In this document: piece by piece, positions 9,183 through 20,612 of the stretch | Position numbering within the stretch: the stretch's first letter is position 1 | How the letters are laid out: each line of letters begins with the position of its first letter | Assembly (NCBI RefSeq): GCF_017745215.1 | Contig: NZ_JAGHZV010000021.1 | Location: 21,564-85,563, forward strand | Origin: Sphingomonas sp. | GTDB taxonomy: Bacteria; Pseudomonadota; Alphaproteobacteria; Sphingomonadales; Sphingomonadaceae | Reading direction: 5' to 3' | Length of the DNA: 64,000 bases | The notes under the pieces: model-generated | Told to the model about the DNA's origin: nothing | The model's database searches: none | The model's input: only the letters and a program-made list of their open reading frames with translations | Program-made: the position numbers and the translations under genes

Positions 9183-10891
9183 CCGAACACCCCGTGGAGA
9201 TACCAGCTCCGGTCGCCGGTGACGTCACGCTCGCCGTCGCCGCTGCGGAACAGCCAGTAGCGGCGGCCCTGCTCGTCCTCGACGCGGAAATAGTCGCGCA
9301 CGCTGTGGACCTCGGTGAGCCGCTTCCACCATTCGCCATGGACGCGCTCGGGCCCGTCGGCGCGGACGATGCGGTGCGTCTCGCCGCGCCAGGTGAAGCG
9401 GCGCGGCGGATGGTCGGGCATCAGCGCCATGACGTCATCGACACGCTCGGGCCGGCGCAGCAGCCGCGCGGGGCGCGGCCAGCGATGGTGCCACGGCGGC
9501 ATCGGCGGTGCGCGGTCGAGCTGGCGGACGTCGTCGGGTTTCGGCCGTGCGCCACGGCTCTCGGGCGGGTCGAGCGCCCCCGTGCGCCGGACCGAGCGTT
9601 CGGGGACGTCGCTCTCTAGGGGCGCGCACCGCCACAGCCGGTCATGGCCGATTCGCGTGGCGAGCGTGTCGACCAGCGGGGCGAGATCAGGTCCGGTCTC
9701 GGCGTCGAGCCGCTCGGCGAGTTCCTCGGGCCCCAGCGGCTCGGCGCGGCGGACATGGAGGGTGATCGCGTCGATGCCATAGCCGGGCTCGATGCTCTCG
9801 ATCCGCCGCGCGAGCAGCCGGACGAGATGTGCAGGGTCGCGGCTGGCGCGCGCGAGGCCGATTCGGATCAGCTGCGGCACCCCGTCGACGCGGTCGGCGA
9901 CCAGTTCGACCATCCGTGCGCCCTGCCCTGCCTCGGCAAGCGCCTGGGCGAGGTCGGGCGCGAGCCGGCCGAGCCAATGCGCGATCGCTTCGGCGGTGAG
10001 GATCGGCTCGGCGAAGCGGCGGCCGACCGCGATCAGCTGCGGCGGCACGACGGGCTCGAGCGGTTCGGGAAGATTGCCCAGCGCCTGCTCGAGCCGCTGC
10101 GCGAGCGCGAAGCCGAAGCGGCGGACCAGCGGCGCGCGCGGCATCGCGGCTAAGGTGCCGATGCGGATCACCCCCAACCGGCGGAGCAGCTCGGCCGCGG
10201 GCCCCTCGATCCGCAGCGCCTCGGGGGGCAGCGACGCGATCGCTTCGGCGTGGCGGGCGGGGGGACAGACCGTCACGGCCCGCGAAGTGTGCTGGACCAG
10301 CGCCCACGCCGCCCCCGGCGTGTCCGCCACGGCGATCCGCGCCGAATGGCCCAGCCGCGCGAGCAGGCGGAACAGCCGGCGCGCCATCGCTTCCTCGCCG
10401 CCGAACAGATGCGCGACACCCGTCAGGTCGAGGAAGATCACGCCCTCCTCGCCATGCGCCACCACCGGCGACCAGCGTCGCGCCAGCGCGATCGCGAGCG
10501 CGCGGCGCGCGGTTTCGTCGCCCTCCGGGTCGGCGGGGCGGATGTCGAGCCGGGGGACGAGCACGCGCGCCTGAGTGATTGCCATGCCTGGCACGAGTCC
10601 CAGCGCCAACGCCTCGGGCGAAGCGGCGGCGACAAGATTGCGATTGCCTACGCGAGTGGAGGTGACCAGCGCCTCGCCCTGCGCAGAATCGGGCGGGGGG
10701 ACGGGGCGCGAGTCGCTCTCGCCCTGCGCCCAGCGTGCACCGGGCCGCCAATGGCCCTCGCCGGGTTGCCGAGCGAGTCGCGCAAGGCTCGCCGAAGGCG
10801 TGGCTGCCTCAGGCGGCGCGGCGATCGGCCCTGCCCGTCGCAGCCTTTCGATCGGCCAATGCGGCAGGCAGAGCGCAGCGACCCGTTTCAT
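9179..10891 (-). CDS. imuB: Y-family-like DNA polymerase protein ImuB
   Basis: ImuB is the hub of the mutasome: it binds the beta clamp, ImuA and DnaE2, and is thought to be catalytically inactive. The 570-residue protein begins MKRVAALCLPHWPIERLRR, has a Y-family-like body with the palm and little finger up to about residue 380, and ends with the SWYLHGVFG tail seen in ImuB proteins. It starts inside the end of imuA (83-bp overlap) and overlaps dnaE2 by 4 bp. Regulation is expected from the LexA box upstream of imuA. Confidence 0.93.
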   Translation of the reverse strand: MKRVAALCLPHWPIERLRRAGPIAAPPEAATPSASLARLARQPGEGHWRPGARWAQGESDSRPVPPPDSAQGEALVTSTRVGNRNLVAAASPEALALGLVPGMAITQARVLVPRLDIRPADPEGDETARRALAIALARRWSPVVAHGEEGVIFLDLTGVAHLFGGEEAMARRLFRLLARLGHSARIAVADTPGAAWALVQHTSRAVTVCPPARHAEAIASLPPEALRIEGPAAELLRRLGVIRIGTLAAMPRAPLVRRFGFALAQRLEQALGNLPEPLEPVVPPQLIAVGRRFAEPILTAEAIAHWLGRLAPDLAQALAEAGQGARMVELVADRVDGVPQLIRIGLARASRDPAHLVRLLARRIESIEPGYGIDAITLHVRRAEPLGPEELAERLDAETGPDLAPLVDTLATRIGHDRLWRCAPLESDVPERSVRRTGALDPPESRGARPKPDDVRQLDRAPPMPPWHHRWPRPARLLRRPERVDDVMALMPDHPPRRFTWRGETHRIVRADGPERVHGEWWKRLTEVHSVRDYFRVEDEQGRRYWLFRSGDGERDVTGDRSWYLHGVFG

Positions 10892-11555
10892 CGCATGCCT
10901 CCACGATCCAATTTGCCCCGTCGCCGCCGCGCTGCCGCGCCAGCTCGAGCGACCAGCGCGCGCGACCCACCCCCGCCACCGGCAGCGGCGTCGACGGCGC
11001 AGTCCCGACTCGCCAACGCGTCACCGCCGCCGAGGGCAGGCGGAACGGATCGCTGGTCGTGCGCCCGTGCCGCCGCATCAGCAGCGCGATCGTCCGCCCG
11101 CCTTCGGCGGCAAGCTGGAGCCGGCGCGTCGCCGTCATGTCCGCGCGCTTCGCTTCGCCCACCACCGCGCCGAGCCCGCGATGCCGGAGCCCCTCCTCCA
11201 TCACCGCGAGCAGTTCGGCATCGTCGCTCGCCTCGGCATAGAGCAGCCTTTTGTGCGCCAGCCCCGATTGCGCGAGCCCGGGCGCGAACAGGTCGCGCCG
11301 CCGCACCACCCAGAGCACCGGCCCCCAGGCGCGTGCGGCGATTCCCGCCATGAACAGCGTCGCCGCGCAATCGTCGGCAAGGTCCGCGCTCGCGCCCGCG
11401 ATTTCGTGGAGCGCATCGAGCCGCAGCCCCTTGTCGGCCAGCGCCTCGTCGACTGCGCCGATTCCCATCGGCAGCACCGGCCGCCGGCGGAAGCTGCCGG
11501 TTTCGAGCGTGCGCAGCGTTTCGCGCAGCTTGGCCAGGACGACGGGATCGGGCAT
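10809..11555 (-). CDS. imuA: ImuA, RecA/SulA-like component of the mutagenesis cassette
   Basis: First gene of the imuA-imuB-dnaE2 cassette for SOS-induced mutagenesis. The 248-residue protein resembles the RecA/SulA-like ImuA family: LPMGIGAVDEALADKGLRLDALHEIAG corresponds to the start of the RecA-like core. A classic Walker A lysine motif is not obvious, as is common in ImuA. A perfect LexA box ends about 26 bp upstream of the ATG. The C-terminal 27 codons are shared with imuB in another frame. Confidence 0.9.
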   Translation of the reverse strand: MPDPVVLAKLRETLRTLETGSFRRRPVLPMGIGAVDEALADKGLRLDALHEIAGASADLADDCAATLFMAGIAARAWGPVLWVVRRRDLFAPGLAQSGLAHKRLLYAEASDDAELLAVMEEGLRHRGLGAVVGEAKRADMTATRRLQLAAEGGRTIALLMRRHGRTTSDPFRLPSAAVTRWRVGTAPSTPLPVAGVGRARWSLELARQRGGDGANWIVEACDETGRCALPAALADRKAATGRADRRAA

Positions 11556-11580
11556 GGTGTTGCGACTCGGAACTCGATTT

Positions 11581-11595
11581 GTTCCTATTTTGTTC
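11581..11595. promoter_or_regulatory. LexA (SOS) box upstream of imuA
   Basis: GTTC-N7-GTTC (GTTCCTATTTTGTTC), an exact match to the alphaproteobacterial SOS box. It lies 26 bp before the imuA start codon on the minus strand, where it can block transcription of imuA-imuB-dnaE2-thpR. A further GAAC on its left, in the adjacent AACTCGATTTGTTC, extends the operator-like region. Confidence 0.85.
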
Positions 11596-11703
11596 CCATC
11601 TCCAACAGAGTCAAGCCATGCTTGAGCTGTGCCGAGCCGCAGCCTTGCTTGGCCGATCGGACACCGCCCCGGAGTGGGAAATAGAAGGTCAGCATCACTG
11701 ACC

Positions 11704-13929
<2,226 letters not shown>

Positions 13930-13931
13930 GC

Positions 13932-14945
13932 ATGGCGCGGATGAACATGATCCAGGCGATCAACTCGGCGATGGACGTGATGATGGCGCGCGACGCCGAC
14001 GTGGTCGTGATGGGGGAGGACGTCGGCTATTTCGGCGGCGTGTTCCGCGCGACCGCGGGACTGCAGGCCAAATACGGCAAGACCCGCGTGTTCGACACGC
14101 CGATCACCGAATGCGGGATCATCGGCGTGGCGGTGGGGATGGGCGCCTATGGCCTGCGCCCGGTCCCCGAGATCCAGTTCGCCGACTATATCTACCCGGC
14201 GCTCGACCAGCTCGTCTCCGAAGCGGCGCGGCTGCGCTACCGCTCGGCGGCGGACTTCATCGCGCCGATCACGGTGCGCTCGCCCTTCGGCGGCGGCATC
14301 TTCGGCGGGCAGACGCACAGCCAGTCGCCCGAGGGCATCTTCACCCACGTCTCGGGCATCAAGACCGTGATCCCCTCGACCCCCTATGACGCCAAGGGGC
14401 TGCTGATCGCAGCGATCGAGGACAACGACCCGACGCTCTTCTTCGAGCCCAAGCGAATCTACAACGGGCCGTTCGACGGCCACTACGACCGGCCCGCGAA
14501 GAACTGGTCGAACCACCCGGCGGGCGAGGTCCCCGAAGGCTATTACAAGATCGAGCTGGGCAAGGCCGCGATCGTCCGCGAGGGCGAGGCGCTGACGATC
14601 CTCTGCTACGGCACCATGGTCCATGTCGTCGCCAGCACGATCGAGGCGCTGGGTGTCGACGCCGAGATCGTCGACCTGCGCACGCTCGTGCCGCTCGATA
14701 TCGAGGCGATCGAGGCTTCGGTCCGCAAGACCGGGCGCTGCATGATCGTCCACGAGGCGACGCGCACCGGCGGCTTTGGTGCCGAGCTCTCGGCTCTGGT
14801 AACCGAGCGCTGCTTCTACCACCTCGAAGCCCCGGTCGAGCGCGTCACCGGCTTCGACACGCCCTATCCCCACAGCCTCGAATGGGCCTATTTCCCGGGC
14901 CCGGTCCGCATCGGCGAGGCGCTCAAGAAGATCCTGAAGGACTGA
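13932..14945 (+). CDS. bkdA2: Branched-chain 2-oxoacid dehydrogenase E1 component, beta subunit
   Basis: The beta subunit pairs with bkdA1 to form the E1 heterotetramer. Conserved transketolase-like pyrimidine-domain features include MGEDVGYFGGVFRATAGL and FDTPITECGIIGVAVG, and the C-terminal domain has DLRTLVPLD and HEATRTGGFGAEL. It is 337 residues from the ATG at 13932, which follows GGGAG; the ORF track uses an upstream TTG. Its stop overlaps the E2 start. Confidence 0.94.
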   Translation: MARMNMIQAINSAMDVMMARDADVVVMGEDVGYFGGVFRATAGLQAKYGKTRVFDTPITECGIIGVAVGMGAYGLRPVPEIQFADYIYPALDQLVSEAARLRYRSAADFIAPITVRSPFGGGIFGGQTHSQSPEGIFTHVSGIKTVIPSTPYDAKGLLIAAIEDNDPTLFFEPKRIYNGPFDGHYDRPAKNWSNHPAGEVPEGYYKIELGKAAIVREGEALTILCYGTMVHVVASTIEALGVDAEIVDLRTLVPLDIEAIEASVRKTGRCMIVHEATRTGGFGAELSALVTERCFYHLEAPVERVTGFDTPYPHSLEWAYFPGPVRIGEALKKILKD

Positions 14946-16201
14946 TGATGAGCCGCTTCACATTCCGCTTGCCCGACATCGGCGAAGGCATCGCCGAGGC
15001 CGAGATCGTCGCCTGGCACGTCAAGGTCGGCGACCGCGTCGAGGAAGACCAGCAGATCGCCGACATGATGACCGACAAGGCGACGGTGGAGATGGAGTCC
15101 CCCGTGAGCGGCACGGTGGTCGAGCTCGCCGGCGAAGTCGGCGACCAGGTCGCGATCGGCTCGGCGCTGGTGGTGTTCGAGGTCGACGGCGACGAGACCG
15201 AGGCGCCGGCTTCGGAAGAAGTCGTCGAGGAAATCGAGGCCGAGACACCGGGCGCCGAGGAAGTCCTCGCGCCCGAGCCCGTCGCCGCAGCGCCGGCGCC
15301 CGCACCGGCCCCGGTGGTCGAGGAAAAGCCCGCCCCGCGCGAACATGTCCTCGCCTCGCCCGCCGTCCGCCAGCGCGCGCGCGACCTCGGCATCGACCTC
15401 GCGCATGTCCGCCACGACGGCGACCGCGTCCGCCACGCCGATCTCGACGCCTATCTGCGCTACAGCCAGGGCCAGGGCTATCACGCCCCTCACGCCAGCC
15501 GAGCCCGCGACGACGAGCCGGTCAAGGTCATCGGCATGCGCCGCCGCATCGCCGAGAACATGGCCGCCTCGAAGCGCGCCATCCCCCATTTCACCTATGT
15601 CGAGGAGATCGACGTCACTGCGCTCGAGGCGATGCGCGCCGATCTGAACGACAATCGCGGCGGCCGGCCCAAGCTCACGATGCTGCCGCTGCTGATCGTC
15701 GCGATCTGCCGGACGATCCCCGACTTCCCGATGATCAACGCGCGCTACGACGACGAGGCCGGCGTGGTGACGCGCCACGGCCGCGTCCACCTCGGCATGG
15801 CGACGCAGACCGACGCCGGGCTGATGGTCCCGGTGATCCGCGACGCGCAGGACAGGAACGTCTGGCAGCTGGCGAGCGAGATCACCCGCCTCGCCGAGGC
15901 CGCGCGCACCGGCAAGGCGAAGAGCGAGGAGCTGAGCGGCTCGACGCTGACCGTGACCTCGCTCGGGCCCTTGGGCGGCATCGCCACCACGCCGGTGATC
16001 AACCGCCCGGAGGTGGCGATCATCGGTCCGAACAAGATCGTCGAGCGCCCCGTCTTCCATGGGGACGACATCGTCCGCGCCAAGCTGATGAACCTGTCGA
16101 TCAGCTGCGATCACCGCGTCGTCGACGGCTGGGACGCGGCAAGCTTCGTCCAGGCGCTACGGAAGCTGCTCGAGACGCCGGTGCTGCTGTTCGCGGATTG
16201 A
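14945..16201 (+). CDS. bkdB: Branched-chain 2-oxoacid dehydrogenase E2, dihydrolipoyl acyltransferase
   Basis: The E2 core transfers the acyl group from E1 to CoA. It has one lipoyl domain at residues 1-80 with the lipoylated Lys in MMTDKATVEMESP, an acidic/Pro-Ala linker, a peripheral-subunit-binding domain near LASPAVRQRARDLGIDL, and a catalytic domain with SCDHRVVDGWDAA at the active site. It has 418 residues, or 417 from the second ATG at 14948. No E3 (lpd) gene follows, so E3 must be supplied from elsewhere. Confidence 0.94.
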   Translation: MMSRFTFRLPDIGEGIAEAEIVAWHVKVGDRVEEDQQIADMMTDKATVEMESPVSGTVVELAGEVGDQVAIGSALVVFEVDGDETEAPASEEVVEEIEAETPGAEEVLAPEPVAAAPAPAPAPVVEEKPAPREHVLASPAVRQRARDLGIDLAHVRHDGDRVRHADLDAYLRYSQGQGYHAPHASRARDDEPVKVIGMRRRIAENMAASKRAIPHFTYVEEIDVTALEAMRADLNDNRGGRPKLTMLPLLIVAICRTIPDFPMINARYDDEAGVVTRHGRVHLGMATQTDAGLMVPVIRDAQDRNVWQLASEITRLAEAARTGKAKSEELSGSTLTVTSLGPLGGIATTPVINRPEVAIIGPNKIVERPVFHGDDIVRAKLMNLSISCDHRVVDGWDAASFVQALRKLLETPVLLFAD

Positions 16202-16209
16202 GGCTCCGC

Positions 16210-17451
16210 CTAGACTTCCAGCCCCTGCAACAGCTTGGGCACGTCGCCGCTCTCGCCGCGCGCCTCGGCCATGAAGAAGCGCTTGAGCGGCGGCAGCTTG
16301 TCGACCGCCGAGAGGCCGAAACGGCGGATCGCGGCGGGAAGCTCGCCGGGGATGCCGAACAGCCGGGTGAGCCCGTCGGTGGCGGCGGCGACCATGAAGG
16401 TGTCTAGCCCGCGCCAGCGCTGGTATCGCGCGAGCAGCTGCGCGTCGCCGCAATCGAGCCCCAGGCGCTTGCCCTCGACCAGCACCTCGACCAGCGTCGC
16501 GACGTCGCGGAAGCCGACGTTCACCCCCTGGCCCGCGATCGGATGGATGCCGTGCGCCGCATCGCCGACCAGCGCGAGCCGCTCGCCGGTGATCCAGGCG
16601 GCGTGGTGGAAGCCGAGCGGATAGCTCGAGCGCTGGCTGAGCGAGGTCAGCTTGCCCAGGAACCCGCCCATCCTTTTCTCGGCCTCGGCGAGATAGGCGC
16701 GCTCGGACAGCGCCAGCATCGCCGCGGCCTGGTTGCCCTTGACCGTCCAGACGATCGCCGAACGATGGCCGTGCTCGTCGTCGACCAGCGGCAGGATCGC
16801 GAACGGCCCCTGCGCGTAGAAGATCTCATAGGCGATGTTCTCGTGAGAACGCTCGTGCCCGATCGTGGCGATCATCGCGGCATGATCATAGGTCCAGCGC
16901 GCGACCTTGAGCCCCGCCGCCTCGCGCGTCGGCGAGTTGCGACCCTCTGCGGCGACGAGCAGGTCGGCCCGCACCGTCTTCCCCGAGTCCAGCAGCGCGG
17001 CGACGCCATGACGCCCGCGCTCGACCGAGACCGCGCGCGTCTGCATCCGCACGTCGGCGAGCGGCGCGACCTGGGCGGCAGTGAGCAGCGCGGTCCTGAG
17101 CGCGCGATTCTCGAACATCCGGCCGAGCGCGCCGTCCTCGGCATCGGGCTCGAAGTCGAGCTTGCCCGGCGCGAGCCCGTCCGAGACGCGGATGCCCTGG
17201 ATCGGGCAGCCCTGACCCGCCAGCCGCCCGGCGACGCCGATCGCTTCGAACATCCGATAGGGCGCGCTGGCGATCGCCGAGGCGCGGCCGTCGTGTGCGG
17301 CGGCGAGGATCTTCACGGGATCGGCCGGATCGATGACGATCGACGAGATGCCGTGCGCGTCGAGCGCCACCGCCAGCGCACTGCCGACGAGCCCGCCGCC
17401 GAGGATGAGGACGTCGGCGCGATTGGGCGCGCGATCGCTTGTCTGAGCCAT
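16210..17451 (-). CDS. FAD-dependent ubiquinone biosynthesis hydroxylase (UbiH/UbiF/COQ6 family)
   Basis: A flavin monooxygenase of the aromatic hydroxylase family that hydroxylates the ubiquinone ring. The dinucleotide-binding GGGLVGSALA is at the N-terminus, and the second FAD motif LVGDAAHGIHPIAGQGVNVGFRD lies near residue 290. The 413-residue length is typical. The ATG at 17451 (MAQTSDR) is chosen over the GTG three codons upstream. Sequence alone does not decide which ring position it modifies. It is convergent with bkdB and divergent from ftsK. Confidence 0.9.
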   Translation of the reverse strand: MAQTSDRAPNRADVLILGGGLVGSALAVALDAHGISSIVIDPADPVKILAAAHDGRASAIASAPYRMFEAIGVAGRLAGQGCPIQGIRVSDGLAPGKLDFEPDAEDGALGRMFENRALRTALLTAAQVAPLADVRMQTRAVSVERGRHGVAALLDSGKTVRADLLVAAEGRNSPTREAAGLKVARWTYDHAAMIATIGHERSHENIAYEIFYAQGPFAILPLVDDEHGHRSAIVWTVKGNQAAAMLALSERAYLAEAEKRMGGFLGKLTSLSQRSSYPLGFHHAAWITGERLALVGDAAHGIHPIAGQGVNVGFRDVATLVEVLVEGKRLGLDCGDAQLLARYQRWRGLDTFMVAAATDGLTRLFGIPGELPAAIRRFGLSAVDKLPPLKRFFMAEARGESGDVPKLLQGLEV

Positions 17452-17560
17452 GGATCGCACCTAGCGCGCGTGCGGCGAACTGCCAATGGCGGCGCTTGAC
17501 GGCGGACTCCGGCTACGCGATGATTCCGGGGCACCCCCTGAAAAACTTGGAGGCTGGGCC

Positions 17561-19894
17561 ATGGCGTCCCGGGCACAGGCGCCGCTTTGGCGCGATACGA
17601 TGAAGGCGAGCGCTCGCCGCAGCTCCGCCCTGATCGGCGGATTCCTGGTCTTCGCAGGCGTGGTGCTGCTGAGCCTCGCGCTGGTGAGCTATCATGCGCA
17701 GGACCCCTCGCTGAACACCGCGGCCGGCGGTCCTGCGCGCAACATCCTCGGCGAGCCGGGCGCGTGGATCGCCGACGGGCTGTTCTCGCTGCTCGGCGCG
17801 CCGGCGTGGCTGCTGATGCCGGTGGGGCTGATCGTCGCCAACCGGCTGTGGCGCGACCGCTCGACCGGCGGCTGGGGCAAGATGTTGCGCGGCGCAACTA
17901 TCGGCGCGCTGTTCTTCGGCACCGCGCTCGCGCTGGTGCCCTTCTATTCGACGCTGCCGGCGGGCCGCGGCGGGCTGATCGGGCTCGAGCTCGCGGCGCT
18001 GGTCCGGCTTGGGCTCGAGCAGCTCCGCGAGCCGCAGGCAGCGCTCTGGGCGGGGCGAGGCATCGCGCTCGTCCTCGGCACCTTCGGCCTGTGGTGGTGG
18101 TGGCGCAGCCTCGACTTCAGCCTGCCCGACCGCAGCTGGCAGATCGGCATCCCGCGCCTGACCTTCCGCGGCGAGCCGCGCGACGCGGCGCCCGAGCCTG
18201 CGGCACCGACAGCGCCGGTTCGCTCGCCGCGCGCCGAAGCCGAACCGGCGGGCCCCAAGCCCCAGCCGCGCAAGGTCGCGACGCCCGACGCGCGCCCCGG
18301 CCCGGTGATCGCCGATCGCGCCGTCCAGCCCAGCGCCGCGCGCGCCAAGGAGCCGCGCCAGGCAAGCCTCGACTTCAAGGACAGCTTCAAGCTGCCGCCG
18401 ATCGACCTGCTCAAGGCGCCGCCCGCGAACAAGAACGCCGCGATCGACAAGGCCGCGCTCGAACGCAACGCCCGACTGCTCGAGAGCGTGCTCGACGACT
18501 TCCATGTGAAGGGCCAGATCGTCGAGGTCCGCCCCGGCCCGGTGGTCACCATGTACGAGCTCGAGCCGGCCTCGGGGATCAAGGCGAGCCGGGTGATCCA
18601 GCTCGCCGACGACGTCGCCCGCAACATGTCCGCCACCTCGGCGCGCATCGCGACGATCCCGGGCCGCAGCGTGATCGGCATCGAGCTGCCCAACGCCAAG
18701 CGCGAGGCGGTGAACCTCCACGAGCTGATCGCGAGCCAAGCGTTCGAGGACCAGGGCGCGAGCCTGCCGCTGGTGCTCGGCAAGAACATCGCCGGCGATC
18801 CTGTGATCGCCGACCTTGCGCCGATGCCGCACCTGCTCGTCGCCGGCACCACCGGTTCGGGCAAGTCGGTGGGCCTGAACTCGATGATCCTGTCGCTGCT
18901 CTACCGGCTCACCCCCGAGCAATGCCGGATGATCATGATCGACCCCAAGATGCTGGAACTCAGCATGTACAAGGGCATCCCGCACCTGCTGGCGGACGTC
19001 GTCACCGAGCCGCAGAAGGCGGTGCGCGCGTTGAAGTGGACCGTCGAGCAGATGGAGGACCGCTATCGGATGATGGCATCCGCGAACGTCCGGAGCCTCG
19101 CCAGCTTCAACGACAAGGTGCGCCAGGCCAAGGCCAAGGGCCAGAAGCTCGGCCGCAAGGTGCAGACCGGCTGGGACCCCGAGACCGGCAAGCCGATCTA
19201 CGAGGAGGAGATGCTCGACCTCCAGCCGCTGCCGCAGATCGTGGTGGTGGTCGACGAGCTCGCCGACCTGATGATGACCGCGGGCAAGGAAGTCGAGTTC
19301 CTGATCCAGCGCCTCGCGCAAAAGGCGCGCGCCGCGGGCATCCACCTGATCATGGCGACGCAGCGCCCGTCGGTCGACGTCATCACCGGCGTGATCAAGG
19401 CCAACCTGCCGACCCGGATCAGCTTCCACGTCACCTCGAAGATCGACTCGCGTACGATCCTGGGCGAGCAGGGCGCCGAGCAGCTGCTCGGCAAGGGCGA
19501 CATGCTCTACATGCCCGGCGGCAAGCAGATCACCCGCGTCCACGGCCCCTTCGTCAGCGACGACGAAGTGATGGCGATCGCCGATTTCTGGCGCTCGCAG
19601 GGCGCGCCCGAGTACATCGCCGCGGTCACCGAGGAGCCCGAGGACGGCGGCTTCCAGTTCGACGGTGCCCCCAATGGCGAGGACAGCGCCGAGGAGCAGC
19701 AATATCGCCAGGCGGTCCAGCTCGTCGCCGAGAGCCAGAAGGCCTCGACCTCCTGGCTCCAGCGCCAGCTCCGCATCGGCTACAATACCGCTGCGCGTCT
19801 GATCGAGCGGATGGAACGCGAAGGGCTGGTTTCCAAACCCGACCATGTCGGCCGCCGCGAAGTGCTGATGGATACCGAGGGGCGTCCGCTCTAG
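17561..19894 (+). CDS. ftsK: DNA translocase FtsK
   Basis: A septal DNA pump that moves chromosome dimers and activates XerCD at dif. The N-terminus has about four to five membrane segments (e.g. LIGGFLVFAGVVLLSLALVS and GIALVLGTFGLWWWW), then a Pro/Ala-rich linker. The motor domain has Walker A GTTGSGKSVG and Walker B IVVVVDELADLM, and the C-terminal gamma winged helix contains SWLQRQLRIGYNTAARLIERM. The ATG at 17561 follows TTGGAGG, giving 777 residues; the ORF-track start is 25 codons upstream. Confidence 0.95.
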   Translation: MASRAQAPLWRDTMKASARRSSALIGGFLVFAGVVLLSLALVSYHAQDPSLNTAAGGPARNILGEPGAWIADGLFSLLGAPAWLLMPVGLIVANRLWRDRSTGGWGKMLRGATIGALFFGTALALVPFYSTLPAGRGGLIGLELAALVRLGLEQLREPQAALWAGRGIALVLGTFGLWWWWRSLDFSLPDRSWQIGIPRLTFRGEPRDAAPEPAAPTAPVRSPRAEAEPAGPKPQPRKVATPDARPGPVIADRAVQPSAARAKEPRQASLDFKDSFKLPPIDLLKAPPANKNAAIDKAALERNARLLESVLDDFHVKGQIVEVRPGPVVTMYELEPASGIKASRVIQLADDVARNMSATSARIATIPGRSVIGIELPNAKREAVNLHELIASQAFEDQGASLPLVLGKNIAGDPVIADLAPMPHLLVAGTTGSGKSVGLNSMILSLLYRLTPEQCRMIMIDPKMLELSMYKGIPHLLADVVTEPQKAVRALKWTVEQMEDRYRMMASANVRSLASFNDKVRQAKAKGQKLGRKVQTGWDPETGKPIYEEEMLDLQPLPQIVVVVDELADLMMTAGKEVEFLIQRLAQKARAAGIHLIMATQRPSVDVITGVIKANLPTRISFHVTSKIDSRTILGEQGAEQLLGKGDMLYMPGGKQITRVHGPFVSDDEVMAIADFWRSQGAPEYIAAVTEEPEDGGFQFDGAPNGEDSAEEQQYRQAVQLVAESQKASTSWLQRQLRIGYNTAARLIERMEREGLVSKPDHVGRREVLMDTEGRPL

Positions 19895-19988
19895 GGGCGT
19901 TTCGGCGGGATCGATCGCCTTCGTAGCGGGTTCACGGGGTGTTCAAGCCGCCCGTTCCATGGCGGGCACTCCCATTGGAGAGATTGTC

Positions 19989-20612
19989 TTGCGACTGCCG
20001 ATCGTCCTCGCCCTGAGCCTTGCCGCGCCCGCGATCGTTTCCGCGGCCGCCGCGCCCGCACCCGCGGACGGGATCGCGCTCGTCCAGCAGCATCTCGCCT
20101 CGGTCTCGAGCATGACCGCGGCGTTCAGCCAGACCGACCGCAACAACCGCACCGTCACCGGCACGATGAGCCTCAAGCGCCCGGGCAAGATCCGCTTCCA
20201 GTACGAGAAGGGCGTGCCCCAGCTGATCGTCGCGGACGGCAACTCGCTCTATTTCATCGACTATCAGGTGAAGCAGGTCTCGCGCTGGCCGATCGGCAGT
20301 TCGCCGCTGGGCGTGCTGCTCAACCCCAAGCGCGACGTCACCCAATTCGCCAAGCTGCTCCCGACGCAGGATTCGCGCATCCTCTCGGTCGAGGTGCGTG
20401 ACCCCAAGCATCCCGAATATGGCCGGATCACCATGGTCTTCCAGAAGAATGGCACGGCACCCGGCGGGCTGATGCTGCTCGGCTGGGTGGCGCTCGATTC
20501 GCAGAACAACCGCACGACGATCCAGCTCTCGAACCAGCGCTTCAACGTCGCCATCGCCGACGGAACGTTCGCCTGGAGCGACCCGCGGCGGAGCGGCGGC
20601 CCCAAACGTTAA
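19989..20612 (+). CDS. lolA: Outer-membrane lipoprotein carrier protein LolA
   Basis: A periplasmic chaperone that carries lipoproteins from LolCDE to the outer membrane. It has a signal peptide (RLPIVLALSLAAPAIVSA) and the LolA core: SMTAAFSQTDRNNRTVTGTMSLKRPGK, then GKIRFQYEKGVPQLIVADG. I prefer the TTG at 19989 because GGAGAG lies about 7 bp upstream; the ORF-track ATG at 19959 has no visible ribosome binding site. It follows ftsK as in many alphaproteobacteria. Confidence 0.9.
   Translation: MRLPIVLALSLAAPAIVSAAAAPAPADGIALVQQHLASVSSMTAAFSQTDRNNRTVTGTMSLKRPGKIRFQYEKGVPQLIVADGNSLYFIDYQVKQVSRWPIGSSPLGVLLNPKRDVTQFAKLLPTQDSRILSVEVRDPKHPEYGRITMVFQKNGTAPGGLMLLGWVALDSQNNRTTIQLSNQRFNVAIADGTFAWSDPRRSGGPKR

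Noticed and set aside
5841-9260. 1139-residue ORF on the strand opposite dnaE2
   Set aside because: A high-GC shadow: Arg/Gln/Ala/His-rich, no domain, and lies entirely antisense to the conserved DnaE2.
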